Part shown: piece by piece, positions 34,712 through 47,387 of the stretch
Numbering within the stretch: the stretch's first letter is position 1
Layout: each line of letters begins with the position of its first letter
Assembly: GCA_032622095.1 (NCBI GenBank)
Contig: CP136067.1
Coordinates: 91,566,707 to 91,630,706, forward strand
Origin: Siphonodentalium dalli
Taxonomy: Eukaryota > Mollusca > Scaphopoda > Gadilida > Siphonodentaliidae
Reading direction: 5' to 3'
Length of the DNA stretch: 64,000 nucleotides
The notes under the pieces: model-generated
Databases searched by the model: none
Seen by the model: the letters and a program-made list of their open reading frames with translations, nothing else
What the model was told of the DNA's origin: nothing
Translations under genes and position numbers: made by a program

Positions 34712-35994
34712 GTGAGTATAATATTTTATTCCACACACTTTGACGTGAGTCACGTGTTAGTGAACATCTCTAGTGGAATACAAGCCGGAACTTGTTGACG
34801 TTGACGCCAGCGATCCGCTTCGGGTGATGATTATTAACGTAAGTCACACTAACGGTAGCTATAGTATCAATGATGGTGACGGTCATGGATTGAACGTATC
34901 TGCCACAACGGTGTGGAATAAATACTGAACACAGCGCATCATAATCTCAAATCGTTATCGAACTCGTTGCGAACGCCGCATGGTTAGATTTCGCTCGAGC
35001 AACTCTATAAGATACCACTCTCATGGATATTATCTGTTCAACCAACTTATGGAATATCCCAGAATACTAGAGACTCACACACACACATAATAGTCGTTTA
35101 GCAATCTGTTCTGAGACACGATATCTAGTTTCCACATTCAGTCACGTGTGATCACGTGTTATATATTTGCAATTTTGTCAGAAACAAGTGACAGTGTTGA
35201 ATTATTTTGGTATTCCCAATTCTACCATAATGGTAACAAACTACTAAAGCAATCGAGCCAAGCCATCGTCAGTCAGCGTTTATTGTTCAGATGAAACAAT
35301 AAGAAGACATGTACATACACATGAATTCACTTTACTCCATCTGTTCTACCTATGCTGAACAGTGGTCCCGGAACAACCACCAGGAAAAAAACAGTTTTTA
35401 GCGAAAACCATGATGGAAACCTGTTATCCGAACACTCGTATGGAAACAGCTTTTAGTGTCGGAAATACACTCTCAATGAAATTTTACACATACAAATTTC
35501 TTACTCTACACGTTGCATATTTATATAGGAACACATAAATGTCATAAGATAAGAACATTAAACTATTTTGTATCACAGTGACATATATGTCTATGTTAAA
35601 ATGAGATCAATGAAAAATTCTCAAACAAACTCAAATATTATTTGAAAACAACTAAAAATGTTAAACTCACTATATCCAAATTGAGCAATGTTAATTCAAA
35701 AAAATATTGTGTGTGCTGACCCAGCACAGCCTGGACTGGAAGTGACTACACGCCACTGATTTCCCGCCGAAAACAATTCTCAAATAACAACTTTTCATTG
35801 GCTGCTGCCTTAATGAAAACTCCGCCAACTCATAACATACATTATTCGTCGAGCTGTGAATACAATACTTTCGTGCTAATATAAGAAAACGCGCGAAAGT
35901 TATCATTATTTGTACTCGACAATTACTGTACTATGCACAGAGCAAACTATTCCACCTAAAGATACATAATCCGAATTAACACTCCAAAATTACT

Positions 35995-36345
35995 ATTCAT
36001 TTGGCTTCGGGGCTAACAAATATTTTATTCGAGTCGAGAAAACCACCCATCAAAGCTCAGAGTTCTCAGATATCAATTTTTTAAATCTGTTAATTTTCAC
36101 CACCTGGACGAGCCGACCGACATCCTCTCGATATACCAAATTGCGTTGAACGAAATGTTGATATATAACACGTTTTTGGAAATGTTATATTATAGTTGAA
36201 AGTGGTCAGCATTAGCTTTTGGTAATTAATTCAGTCTGATAACTGTAGTGTTTGTTGAAGAAATGTTGTTGTTGTGGTTGGTATCTGATGATACGGGGAC
36301 CATCGAATCGGATTGTGTACCTTTAATAATATTAGTAAAACAGGA
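35995..36345. repeat. relative of the inverted-repeat element at 53458-53945
   Basis: Shares 'TTGGCTTCGGGGCTAACAAATAT'-like, 'TTCGAGTCGAGAAAACCACC', 'CATCAAAGCTCAGAGTTCTC' and the right end 'GGATTGTGTACCTTTAA'. The left terminal end is not recognisable. Confidence 0.55.
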
Positions 36346-38029
36346 CTCAAATACACCTTGAAAAATGAATGTTTTGTGAATTGGGTTATCTCTCTTGATT
36401 CAGATTCGTATACCAGCAAATAGTGTTATCATGGACTGTGAATTCACAGGATACAATACAACAATTGGTTGTCGCACAATCACCCATTTAGTATTGGCAG
36501 AATCAGATTATTTAGAAATTCAACGGGCTTATTGCTATACAAAATATGAGAGTGTTAAGACGAGTATTTTCATGAAAACCGCATTCCAAACAGCTAAGTT
36601 CGAGATAATGTGGTATGTATAGGTTGTAGCCAGCTTGGGTATATTTGTGCAAGATAGCGTCAGCGCCGCGTTCTGTATTTATTGAACAGATACCCAAGCG
36701 GGTTATAACATATTTATAAACCGATTAACAACCAGGGGAATGGGAATTGAGCCACACTCAATACGATGAGTACCTACATGTATCAATTGCCGTTCAGTCA
36801 AATGTTAATTGAATGGTTCGTGGTGTTACATATTGCTGTTGAACAATTAGTCAAATCCTCGTCAGCAATAAACCATTTTGTCTCCGAATTTGAAAACCTG
36901 TTTATACTGATGACGTGTTTCTGGATGAAACAGATTCGTCTTTGTCATGTTTCGACTAGCGTTCCGGTAGTGTGCGGACTCCGACGTGGAACTATTCCAC
37001 ATTGCATGAAGTTTGTGTGATGAAATATCACCGACATTTATGACAAAAGACTTAGCCAAACCTGTATATATTGCCTGAATTTTCCGCATACATGCATCAT
37101 ATATGGGGGCAGTTTGTGGAATGTTCTCGATGTTATCACCTTCCGCTCCGATCTCCCTTCAGCTTACTATCTAATTAATGTCAATTTCTGTGTGATATTT
37201 AGTCAAGTCTATGTTTTGGCCCCGTCGAAATACAGATTCATACAAGAGATATTATTCATAAATTGGAGCAATTTGATTGGCATAGGGGTGTAAACCGGTT
37301 TATAGTTTAGAGTATGAGTATAGCTGTGTTTGTTGCTATTGTTATTAGCGATTTTGTTGTTGTTGCTGCTGCTGTTGTAGAAATAACTTGCACATAAAAT
37401 TGATATCTACCGTTGTCGACAGTTCTCATTTATGACGACCTCGGTTACAAGAGGTATATATACACACAACGAAGTTCCTAATTAATTAATTTCTGGTCTT
37501 GTGTCCTAAATATGTACCATTAGTAAGTGATATGGTTTAATATGCTGATATAATATGTGTGTGCATGCATGCTTATAGACACACATACATGGATAGGCAT
37601 AGTTATTCATCACCGCTGTCGTATACTATGTGGATAAAGACTGCAAATAAACCACAGCTTTATTTTAACACGTTCGAAAATAAAGCAAAAACTATCACCT
37701 ATCAAAATTAATTCATGTGCTCAGAACTACAAGTACATGATCCCACTCGCTTCAATTCTATTTTAAGCGACATGACCCAGTTTCATCTAGATTTCGTGGA
37801 AACGATATCTAAAGCTGCGTTATAAAACGAAATATAAAATATCATCAAACATTTATTTATAAATTATTGTTTATTAAAAATATAGTGCTAGTAATTAATT
37901 GTGTAAATTGTGAGTTTTAATCCGGACTCGATAACAAAACGTAAACAATTCGTGCCCTCTGCCTCGCGTTGCGAATTGCTAAAATAAAGCGCAAGGCGAC
38001 TTCATAAAGTTTTTAACGAATTTGCAAAT

Positions 38030-38164
38030 ATGGCAGAATCGACGGGATCTAAATTAGATCAGATTTTTAAAAATCAGATCCTCGATGAAATGTCCGATGT
38101 AGAATGGTTCCTGATGCGGTATTCTGAATCTGATGATAATGGTGATCAGATTGTAGTTGAGTAG
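38030..38164 (+). CDS. small acidic ORF in chitinase intron 1 (44 codons), doubtful
   Basis: Begins ATG GCA GAA TCG and ends TAG, rich in Asp/Glu ('LDEMSDVEWFLMRYSESDD'). Its composition is like the acidic N-terminus of some transposase proteins, and it follows a GC-richer stretch (37940-38000). No continuation in any frame was seen. It may be the first exon or a relic of an element rather than a gene. Confidence 0.2.
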   Translation: MAESTGSKLDQIFKNQILDEMSDVEWFLMRYSESDDNGDQIVVE

Positions 38165-38271
38165 TTACCGGCCGCAAATTGTGTAGAAATGACACATGAC
38201 ATGTGTTACTAGTATTCACAAATCAAATTATGAGTTAATGTGTAATTCCTTATTTTTTATTTTCTTTTCAG

Positions 38272-38448
38272 ACGGCTACAAGAGGGTGTGTTATTACACG
38301 AACTGGTCACAATACAGAAAACACGTAGCCAAGTTCCTACCTCAGAACATAGACCCGTTCATATGCACGCATCTTATATACGCATTCGCTAAAATAGATT
38401 ACCTGGGCAAGGTAGCACCGTTCGAATGGAACGATATTGAATATCCAT
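38272..38448 (+). CDS. chitinase exon 2: barrel strand 1-2 region
   Basis: Follows a pyrimidine-rich TTTTCTTTTCAG acceptor. It codes 'GYKRVCYYTNWSQYRKH' and 'PFICTHLIYAFAKIDYLG', both diagnostic of GH18. The donor is GTGAGT at 38449, leaving one base that completes a Tyr codon with exon 3. Confidence 0.92.
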
Positions 38449-39029
38449 GTGAGTTTGTTAAAGTGACATAAGGACTTCCAAGAGGGTTGATGTGATAAAT
38501 AATTCTTTGTATTATGTTCACCACCCAATAATTATTCCTGAATAGAGTAGTAAGTACGTGCATGTGTACGTACATGTAGTTCAAACTTTATGTTATCTGA
38601 AATCGCAGTTATTTTTCGACAATCTTAGTTTATTGATACATTCTTCCAACAGAAATAGCGTTTTATTCATTGAAATAAGTCCAGATTTAATGTCACTGAA
38701 ATGCATGCATATATAAGGTAGATCTATTTGCTGAATTACACTCATACTTGATAATTAGGTGTCAAGCTTCTGAACAGAAAACTATCGTATCACACACGTA
38801 ACCATACCTGGTTAGTGTGGTTGCCAATGTTATGATAATGGTAGACCAAATGCTCTCAAGAATATGAACCGTTGTCTTATCTAAAGTAGTAATTTTAGCG
38901 GTATTTTGTGTAAACACCACCGTGTCTCAAATTGCTGCCATTAACCGAACACCACGGTAGCTTTTGAAAAAAAACAGCCCTGGTATATGTGGCGTTTTCC
39001 CAATAGCGGTGTGAGTATACCAGCGTCAT

Positions 39030-40055
39030 AACAAATTCGCAACACCCACCAACATCAGCCAACATCATAGCCAATCAGCAGAACCCACCAACACCATAGT
39101 AAATTATCAACACCCACCAACAACATAGCATATTGGCAGGACGCACTAACACCATAGCATGTTAGCAGGACCGACCAACACCACTGCAAGTTAGCATGTG
39201 CTACCAACAACATATAAAATTAGCAGGTCCCACCAATACCATAGTAAAGTGGGGCGACTCACCAACGCCATAGCAACTCAGCAGGACCGGACAACAACAT
39301 AGCAACTTAGCAGGCCACACCAACACCATTTCAAATTATCAGGACCCAGCAAAACAATAGCAAATTGGCGGTACATACGAACATCATGGCAATTCATCAG
39401 GACCACCAACAACATAGCAAATCAGTAGGACCTACCTAGACCATAGTAAATTAGCAGAACCCACCAACACCATAGCAAATCAGCAAGACCAACCAGCACC
39501 ATAGCAAAGTAGCAGAACACCCACCAACATCATAGCAAGATGTCATGACCCACCAACACCATGACAATGTATCAGGGCCCACCAACACCATGTCAAACGA
39601 TCAGGACCCAACAACTCCGTAGCAAATTATCAAGACCCACCAACCCCATAGGAAATTAGTAGGACACACCGGCACCATAGCAAATTAGCAGGACTTACCA
39701 AAATCATAGCAAATTAGAAGGACATATATCAAGTAACAGGATCTCTCCCAACACTATAGCAAATTAGCAGGACTCTCCAGCATCATAGAAAATTAGCAGG
39801 ACCTATTAATAGCATAGCAAATTAGCTGGATCCACCTACACCATAGTAAAGTAACAGGACTCACCAAAACCATAGCAAATCAGCAGGACTTACCAACACA
39901 ATAGCAAATTATCAGGACTCAACAACACCATAGAACATTAGCAGGACTCAACAACACCATAGCAAATTAGCAGGACACACCAACACCATAGAAAATTAGC
40001 AGGACACACCAACACCATAGAACATTAGCAGGACACACCAACACCATTGCACGTT
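39030..40055 (+). repeat. minisatellite, ~34-bp unit, about 30 copies
   Basis: The unit is 'CACCAACACCATAGCAAATTAGCAGGACC' with variants; the right end is the most homogeneous and the left end the most diverged. It fills half of chitinase intron 2. Confidence 0.85.
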
Positions 40056-40094
40056 TTGAACTAACCTCAATAGTACGCGTATCTTCAATGGGGG

Positions 40095-40310
40095 TTTCCA
40101 CACAGCCTCGAAATAGTGTAAGTCATTTGCAGAATGAGGTCTCCAGACTGTGAATTTAGTTACGCAATCCCGCACAGCGGGCTAGCTCGCTGATTTCACC
40201 CTCATTCTGCTTAGGTCTCATCTTCTGGGAAGTATCTATAGTCTCAAATTGACACTGTTTTAGTCAATTTTTCAATTCTATGTCCCCTAATTCGCAGAAG
40301 ATTAAATTCG
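40095..40310. mobile_element. nested-palindrome (MULE-like) element, fragment
   Basis: Left hairpin with 'GTCATTTGCAGAATGAGGTC' and loop 'CCCGCACAGCGGGCTAGC', followed by the spacer also seen, inverted, at 15520-15600. The right arm is missing. Confidence 0.6.
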
Positions 40311-40347
40311 TATAGTAATCGACGTGATTAATGGGTGAATATCAAAT

Positions 40348-40480
40348 AAGGAGTTCAGGACCACTTAACTAGGGATGATAACTCTATCCAGGACCACTTC
40401 ACGATGGTGATAACTTTATCCAGGACCACTTAACCATGGGAGATAACTCTATTCTGGACCACTTATCCAGGGGAGATAAT
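40348..40480 (+). repeat. short tandem repeat, ~33-bp unit, 4 copies
   Basis: 'CAGGACCACTTAACxAGGGATGATAACTCTAT' repeated just before exon 3, ending close to its acceptor. Confidence 0.75.
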
Positions 40481-40501
40481 GACCGGATATGTTTTTTTCA
40501 G

Positions 40502-40758
40502 ATATATACAAACAGTTTAACGATCTAAAGGAGATAAATCCCAAGCTCAAAACCCTTCTGGCCATCGGGGGGTGGTCGATGGCATCCAGTGCGTTTACAC
40601 AGGTGGTACAGACCGTTGCTAAGCGACAACATTTTATAAACCACGCCATTCAGTACGTACGGATACACGGATTTGATGGGATCGACTTGGACTGGGAGTA
40701 TCCAGCTAACAGAGGAAGTCCACCAGACGATAAAATCAACTTCTCTTATTTGCTCAAG
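40502..40758 (+). CDS. chitinase exon 3: catalytic motif
   Basis: Codes 'NPKLKTLLAIGGW' (strand 3) and 'HGFDGIDLDWEYP' (strand 4). The last Glu of DGIDLDWE is the general acid/base and is present with both Asp residues, so the enzyme should be active. The acceptor is TTTTTTTCAG; the donor GTATAG at 40759 is weaker than average. Ends in phase 0. Confidence 0.95.
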
Positions 40759-42422
40759 GTATAGTACTACCAGATTACCTGGTCTGGAAAGTGTATATTA
40801 TTACTATGGTAATTATATACAGCCACATTGTATATAGTCCAATGTCCTGAGTCTCCACTCTGGTTACGCCTGGTATGTATTGATCATACTCCACCAGTTC
40901 AAAACCTGGTTACTTGTTTGGTCTTCTGACCTGTTCTGGCAGGGAACTTTATAACTGAACCGACGATGCAGGGAACATTATTTTAGTTAATACATGTTCC
41001 TTTATAATTTATTTCAGATGAGGGGAGGTACCCGCTCGAGCTTGCGTGGTTTAGGAGACTTTTGTCAGCTGATTTCGCAATAAACATCGAATTGATTGCC
41101 CACGGTTGTAAGTGATGCAAAGCGAAATCGGCTCACAAAATCCGACTATTCATTCAATTTCAAACTAGGACCTTAACCTACTGTGAAATAAATTATTAAG
41201 GAACAGGTATTAACCCTTTCATGGCTGGAGCTTTCTGAAATTTTGCGAAAACCCTGTGCCATTGCATTATCTTAAATATAAGTCGTCCAAAGGGCGCCTG
41301 ACATATACAAGAGAATGCATTGGCCTAATAATATTTACATTGATCTTGTAAGCCAGTGTATTCTCTTATATGAGTGAGGCTCTCTGTGTGAGACTTCGCA
41401 TATGTAAGAGAATTCACTGGCACAGTGTCTTTGATGCTACACCAGCGCAGCTCCCGTCATGGAATGGTAATTGAGTAATGGTTCATTTGCGTTGTTTTCA
41501 ATAATATTAAGTTCTCCGCCAGAGCATCAACACGTTCCCATGGTTTGAAATGCTGGATAATGATCTATACATGCGTAACTAGGGTAGAGATTCATGTGAT
41601 CATGGGGTGATAACTATGATATTGTCCTGTGCATTTGTGAGGAAAAAACACGGAAATAATTACAACATAATTTTTTGTTTTCTTGCAGAAATAAATATTT
41701 TTTCGAGTTGTGTTCCTTCAAACCGATAGAATACCTACTTTCGGGGGCATCAATTTCTTAACATGAGCCAAATTCCGTATTCTATGGGCAATCATTTAAA
41801 AAAAACTAGCGACAAATGAAGGGTTTTTCACTGGTTTAGTAACTTCCTCACTAGATCATACACAAAGAGTATTAATGTATGCATCTATGAGTAAAACAAA
41901 AAATATATTTTCAAACAAAATGTGCGTTCCATTGTATGGACTAAATTTGCCTCTGACACAAAACTCGGTGATGAAATGCTATTTTTGAGGCCATATAACT
42001 CAATATATTGATTTTTCATATACCCTGCGTTTCTTATAACCTTTTATATATACTCGATTGAACAAATTGTACAGGAATTTAACATAACACTGTTGAAGAA
42101 AATAAACTTACAGCCCATGCATCCTCATTTTGTAATCGTATATTAAGTTCAACATTCGACCCATGGTCGTTTGTTGAACTTATTATTTGAACATTCCTCA
42201 GGGAATGATTATTTAGTAGAGAAAGGGTTGAGAGAGACAATCGGTTTTATACTTTCACCAGACATCTATCTCGAATGGAATAACAAGTGACAAACTGTAT
42301 TGTTTCATGCTGAAGAAATGTCGTAACTATATGATACAATTGGTGAACATGTGTCTGCTGTAAACTTACCCCCCCCCCCAATGATTGAAGATCTAACATT
42401 AGTTACAATCTTAATATTACAG
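40759..42422. other. chitinase intron 3
   Basis: 1.66 kb. Holds MITE copy G (41210-41470) and a C run (42370-42379) near the acceptor; otherwise unique AT-rich DNA. Confidence 0.75.
41210..41470. mobile_element. piggyBac-like MITE, copy G
   Basis: Left TTAACCCTTTCATGGCTGGAGC (TTAA 41210-41213); right end 'GCTCCCGTCATGGAATGGTAA', with its TTAA mutated. Two eroded hairpins (about 41259-41318 and 41344-41423). Confidence 0.65.
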
Positions 42423-42547
42423 GAGATGCGAGAGGCGTTTGAACGCGAAGGTAAACGAACCGACCGGGAGCCACTATTACTGACAGCCGCAGTCGGAGTC
42501 GATCCAAAAATAGTATCCACAGCCTACCAAGTACCCGTGCTCAATAA
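42423..42547 (+). CDS. chitinase exon 4
   Basis: Codes 'EMREAFEREGKRT' and 'LLLTAAVGVDPKIVSTAYQV', the strand-5 region of GH18. Acceptor 'ATATTACAG'; donor GTATGT at 42548. The leftover two bases AA complete a Lys with exon 5. Confidence 0.9.
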
Positions 42548-43149
42548 GTATGTTTGGTGAGAGTTAATCCGAAAATATGATCTACATATTACCACGTTCC
42601 CGTGCTCATTTAAGTAGGTGTCATGCAAGTCTCTTCACTGCGGAATGCGTTATGAGTTTGAATTTGAGCTACATGTAACTGCTGTGATAACGCTGATTTA
42701 GATAACTCATATATATCTAAGTTATAACATTATACATTGTAATGTGCTGTTATTCAATTAGGATGGACGTTCAGCTAATACAAGCAGACGGCAGCCAGAC
42801 GAACAGCCAATTCAAGTACAGGAGATTCACATGTACTGGTGGCAAATGTTCAGATATTAAGTTCCACACACTACCTATATATGGTTAACTTATTATCTGA
42901 ACTGTTCCGAAAGGAACGACTCATCAATGAGTATTTAGTATATAAAGGGTTAACAAATTTGCACTGTCTACGAACTTCCTCTGGGTGTATGTACGCTTAT
43001 ATTGTTCAAGATATTACATATGGACATTGAGACATCGTGAAATATAGAAGGGAGCACATATATGCACTATATATACAACGACCCCTGGTTTTACATGCAG
43101 CCCGCATGGCGACTTTGCTATACAGAACGAGAGTAAAAACATCAGGATC

Positions 43150-43420
43150 GCTTTCGTCGTCTTCATCATAATCACCATCGCCCATATCATCAGTATCGTC
43201 ATCATCTCCATTCGCCATAATCAACATCATCGCCATAATCAACATCATCATCGCCATTATCACAACCATCCCCACCGACAGTATCATCATCGCCCATATC
43301 ATCACCATCATATTTATCGTCGTGGCCGTCGACATCATCACTATCGCTCATATCATCATTATCATCACCTCGCCCTCATCGTCATTATCATCACCATCAT
43401 TATCGTCATGCCTCATTCAG
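43150..43420. repeat. (ATC)n-rich imperfect microsatellite
   Basis: Trinucleotide CAT/ATC repetition with interruptions. Met/Asp-rich frames on the minus strand here are a product of it. Confidence 0.8.
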
Positions 43421-43446
43421 TCTTTAGCAAAATTACATGTATGTGG

Positions 43447-43965
43447 AACCTGTGGGATAACATACTATAACTCACCATGACTGTAAAGGTGACGGTCGCC
43501 AAACTCACTTAACGCAGAACCTGTGAGATAACATACTATAACTCACTATGACTGTAAATGTGACGGTCGCCAACTCACTTAACGCAGAACCTGTGGGATA
43601 ACATACTTTAACTCACTATGACTGTAAATGTGACGGTCGCCAACTCACTTAACGCAGAACCTGTGGGATAACATACTATAACTCACTATGACTGTAAAGG
43701 TGACGGTCGCCAAACTCACTTAACGCCGAACCTGTGGGATAACCTACTATAACTCACTATGACTGTAAAGGTGACGGTCGCCAAACTCACTTAACGCAGA
43801 ACCTGTGGGATAACATACTATAACTCACTATGACTGTAAAGGTGACGGTCGCCAAACTCACTTAACGCAGAACCTGTGGGATAACATACCATAACTCAAT
43901 ATGAGTGTAAATGTGACGGTCGTCCAATCACATAATCCGGAATCTGTGGATAAAATAACGCAATG
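43447..43965 (+). repeat. minisatellite, ~71-bp unit, about 7 copies
   Basis: The unit begins 'AACCTGTGGGATAACATACT' and ends 'CACTTAACGCAG'. The first six copies are nearly identical and the last is diverged. Confidence 0.88.
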
Positions 43966-46493
43966 TGAATGCAAAGGTGGCGGTCGCCCGATCACTTGTG
44001 GTGGCCGCCCATTGCGTGTGCACTTGAGCCTGTGCTACTTCAAATATAAGCATGTACATTTTTGTTAATAGTTTGTGTTGCCATCAAATGACACACTTAG
44101 TTTGTACGATATAATAAGCAATGGACTTTCTAAATTGTGGGACTCTGAGGAAGGGGAACATTTTATAAATATATACTAGGTTAAGTATGCATACAAATGA
44201 TTAAAACTCATCAAAATACAAACAATAACAGAACGTATGATAGCTTATTGTTTCAGAACTAATTGTAGCCGTTTAGTCCATTGGCCATTACGTCATGTTT
44301 TACGAACGTGAATTGGAGCTGACTGCGGTGGTAACGCTGATTGAAATAAATCTTAGTTACACACCCTATGTTGTCATTGTAATCATGTTGGCTCGTCTAT
44401 TTTCCGAGAAAAGATCGCAACCAAAATCTGTCAGTGCTATATGTGCTGTGGCCTGATCCAATGCGCCCCTCAATTTCAACGCGTGACGGACGTATGAACG
44501 AATGGAGAGCGACATATCCATGACCATTTTAGCACTGACGAAAAAGGGAAAGGGTACTTCTGTTATCAAAATCTCCAATCGCAATTTTGTCGGTATTGAA
44601 ACATTTGTTCAAAATACGGGCACAAACATCACTAAACTTGTTTCTTTTAACACGAGAAACCGCGTAAGCCGGGAAAGGAGTGCCATTGCTGTGCCAACAT
44701 ATGAAAAGAACGATACGAAAATTTCCATTTCCGAAAAATAAAAAAATGGCATAGAGCAGTATAGCACTCAGCCGCGTATTGACGTTAGGATTCTTGATAT
44801 GAAATTGTGTGATTATGCACTAATATGTATTAAAGAACAAACGTCTTTAATAAACACAAGGTTTGTGCTGGCCTATGGTCTTTGCGACAGTCGCGTTTCG
44901 GGTCAGACACTAATTTATCTAATGTGGTTACAACTCAAAACGTTGTATTCATGTTAGCACATCTTCCGATAAAGGTCGCACCCAGAACTATGAAGCAGGC
45001 CAGGAAGTCGGTTAACAATAAGGGGAGTGGCGATATCTCCAAGTTGCTTGTGATTGTTCCATCTCATTCAATGTCCGCAGGACGTTAAACCTGTACAGAC
45101 AAACATACTGTTTAACACAACAAACTCGCATTGTCAATTAGTTTTAAAATACAATATCCAGACAGAGATTAATCTTTGCTAATTATTAAAAGGTTCTCAC
45201 AGAAGATATTTGTAAATTCGAACCACTTCGTATAATTTCTATACTTGTTATATGATTTGTTTCGATTATGTCACCCTCAATAATAGACCGCGACCATTAG
45301 TAAATACGAAACGACCTCCGGTATAAAAAGATAAGTGTACGTTTATCGGTATTATTTCCGAGAATAGCAACAAAAAGCAGGCAATGAAAATAATTGATCC
45401 ACAATTAAATGTTATTATCATGAAATCTCGATCGTCACCGTGTGTATCTCAGTAATGCCGATTTAACAAACAAACTAATGAAGATAATTCTGCCCTCGGG
45501 TTTTACTCGTTATGGTTGTGATTTTGAAACACTCCTGCGATCACGGTAGATATTTTACGCGAGTGATCTTCCGCATAGTAACGGTTTTACATATTATTTT
45601 ATAGTGACCTTCTGATCCCGACTGTCACAACTCGCAATGTCATTACGATTTAACAATCTGTCCAGGCACACAGCGACCCGAATGGGATATCTCACGAACT
45701 CTACTTTAGCTAAAATGTTCAGCAGTTGAAAATGTCATACTTCAGACAACATTTATTTGAAATTTCAGACAAAATATGGGTTGAAATTATTCTTATATAT
45801 AGATTTGATTTTATAACCACCATTAAGTGTGAAATTTGTTGTTTTATAAATAAAGTCTATAATAGTTTCATATTTTCTGTAAAACTGGTATCAGTTGGAA
45901 AATATCTAACCATAGGGGTGTTAGATTGTAAATAGCAAACAGTTAGACAGCTTGCAGGGCCGGTGTGTGTGGGCAGGAAATATAAATTCTTGGATGACTA
46001 TCATGCTGGACCCCTCGACCATAGAGACCTATATACACACGCCCCCGAGTCGGACCAAATTCTCAGTAAAAGAAAATAAAACTGGAAGTGAATCGTTCTC
46101 TATTCTAAACAACATAGTTTATAAAACCCCATCGGACTATACCTTTAAAATCATCTGACTTGTGTTTGTGCTTAAATAAACAAATTTACATGGACAAAAA
46201 TGTCTGATAATTTGCACATACATGTAAATATGGAACTGCCAATCTTATTCAATAAAGATAACTTTGAAGTCAGTATGCTATAAATAACTTAGTTAGGTCC
46301 CATGTCAGTATAACTTGTAACGTATGTTACTCTGGTAGAGCTATTGAGATGTACTTCGATGGACAAGTCACATGCTTGTATGGCGCCACACCCTCCAGTC
46401 TATATGGGATATATATAGGCCCAACGTGAAGCAACCCGTGTAGCATCTGTTGATTCGGCGGAGACGTCTTCCGCGACGCGACCACCGACACGC

Positions 46494-46895
46494 TTAATGT
46501 GCGTTCATACGCTGGCAAGTTTGCACGGTATGTTTTGCAGGCATTTCATCATAGAAAACCACATGGTACCAGAATATGGACGGAAACGTACATATATAAT
46601 CCATCTTTTCCAAAAGCAAAAATTGCATGTAGTTCCACTTGTAACGGTGCTACTGGCATTTGCCTTCAAATACCTGTATGAATTATTCTTAAGAGATAAA
46701 TTGCATGCTATTTACAGGTAAATTCCGGTATCATCGCTACAGGTTGAACTACAGAAATGTTTATTCGCATGTGGTACAGATGCATTTTATATGCTTGTTT
46801 CCGTTCATATTCTGGCTTCATATCTTTTTCTACGACGAGATGCCTGCGCACCACACCGTGCAAACTTCCCAGTGCATGTATGAACATGCTTAAGT
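46494..46895. mobile_element. foldback element, ~400 bp
   Basis: The left arm 'GTTCATACGCTGGCAAGTTT' and right arm (inverse, about 46785-46890) match over ~110 bp with ~75-80% identity around a ~110-bp centre. No ORF. Confidence 0.6.
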
Positions 46896-47123
46896 AGCAG
46901 TACACGATTTCGAATGGTTTGTTGGGAGTCTGAATAATAGGAAAATAAGTATCCCAGGGACACAATTGCCAGTGCAGCATGTGTTAAATGTGACGTTATT
47001 AGCATTGATTTAATTTTGTGGTTTAATTATTTTATAAAGCTTTGACAGCTAGTTCACAATGAATTAAGAAATTTGAACGCGTAACTTGATTTCCTTATTC
47101 AGTGCAGGCCAACTCCGTTTGGT

Positions 47124-47245
47124 TTGAGATATTATATTATATTATATTATATTATATTATATTATAGTACATCACATTATATTATATTATATTATATTAT
47201 ATTATATTATATTTTATTATATTATATTATATTATATTATATATT
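47124..47245. repeat. (ATATT)n microsatellite next to exon 5
   Basis: About 120 bp of the 5-bp unit with one interruption, ending ten bases before the exon 5 acceptor. It lies where the polypyrimidine tract would be expected. Confidence 0.9.
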
Positions 47246-47254
47246 TATCCGTAG

Positions 47255-47387
47255 ATACCTGGACTTCATAAATCTGATGACGTATGATATGCACGGTCCG
47301 TGGACATATGGGAAACCTCTAGGCGCCTGTGCCCCTCTGTATGCGCCGACAAAAACTATAGGCTCCGGGGAACCTTACACATCAGTG
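47255..47387 (+). CDS. chitinase exon 5
   Basis: Codes 'KYLDFINLMTYDMHGPW' (strand 6; the MxYD residues position the substrate) and ends '...GSGEPYTSV' in phase 0 before GTAAGT at 47388. The last 78 bases plus the donor are the founding copy of the tandem array that follows. Confidence 0.92.

Larger units (their letters stand above)
34712..38271. other. chitinase intron 1
   Basis: 3.56 kb, GTGAGT...TTTTCAG. It contains a relative of the 53.5-53.9 kb inverted repeat (about 35995-36345), a TTG/CTG microsatellite (37335-37378) and a small acidic ORF at 38030. Otherwise featureless. Confidence 0.65.
38449..40501. other. chitinase intron 2
   Basis: 2.05 kb, mostly repeats: a ~34-bp minisatellite (39030-40055), a palindrome-element fragment (40095-40310) and a ~33-bp tandem repeat (40348-40480). 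Confidence 0.8.
42548..47254. other. chitinase intron 4
   Basis: 4.7 kb with an ATC-rich microsatellite, a 71-bp minisatellite, an inverted repeat at 46494-46895 and an ATATT microsatellite ending at the acceptor. The stretch 43990-46490 has no recognised feature; frames at 44502-44741 and 44882-45088 look like chance. Confidence 0.7.

Noticed and set aside
39030-40055. CRISPR-like regular repeats
   Set aside because: The units abut without unique spacers of constant length, vary between copies and lie in an intron of an animal gene; it is a minisatellite.
43006-43341. 111-codon Met/Asp-rich minus-strand ORF
   Set aside because: It is the translation of the ATC microsatellite.
44502-45088. 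Two adjacent ORFs (79 and 68 codons) in intron 4
   Set aside because: Different frames, no shared domain, no splice sites that join them, and no recognisable family.
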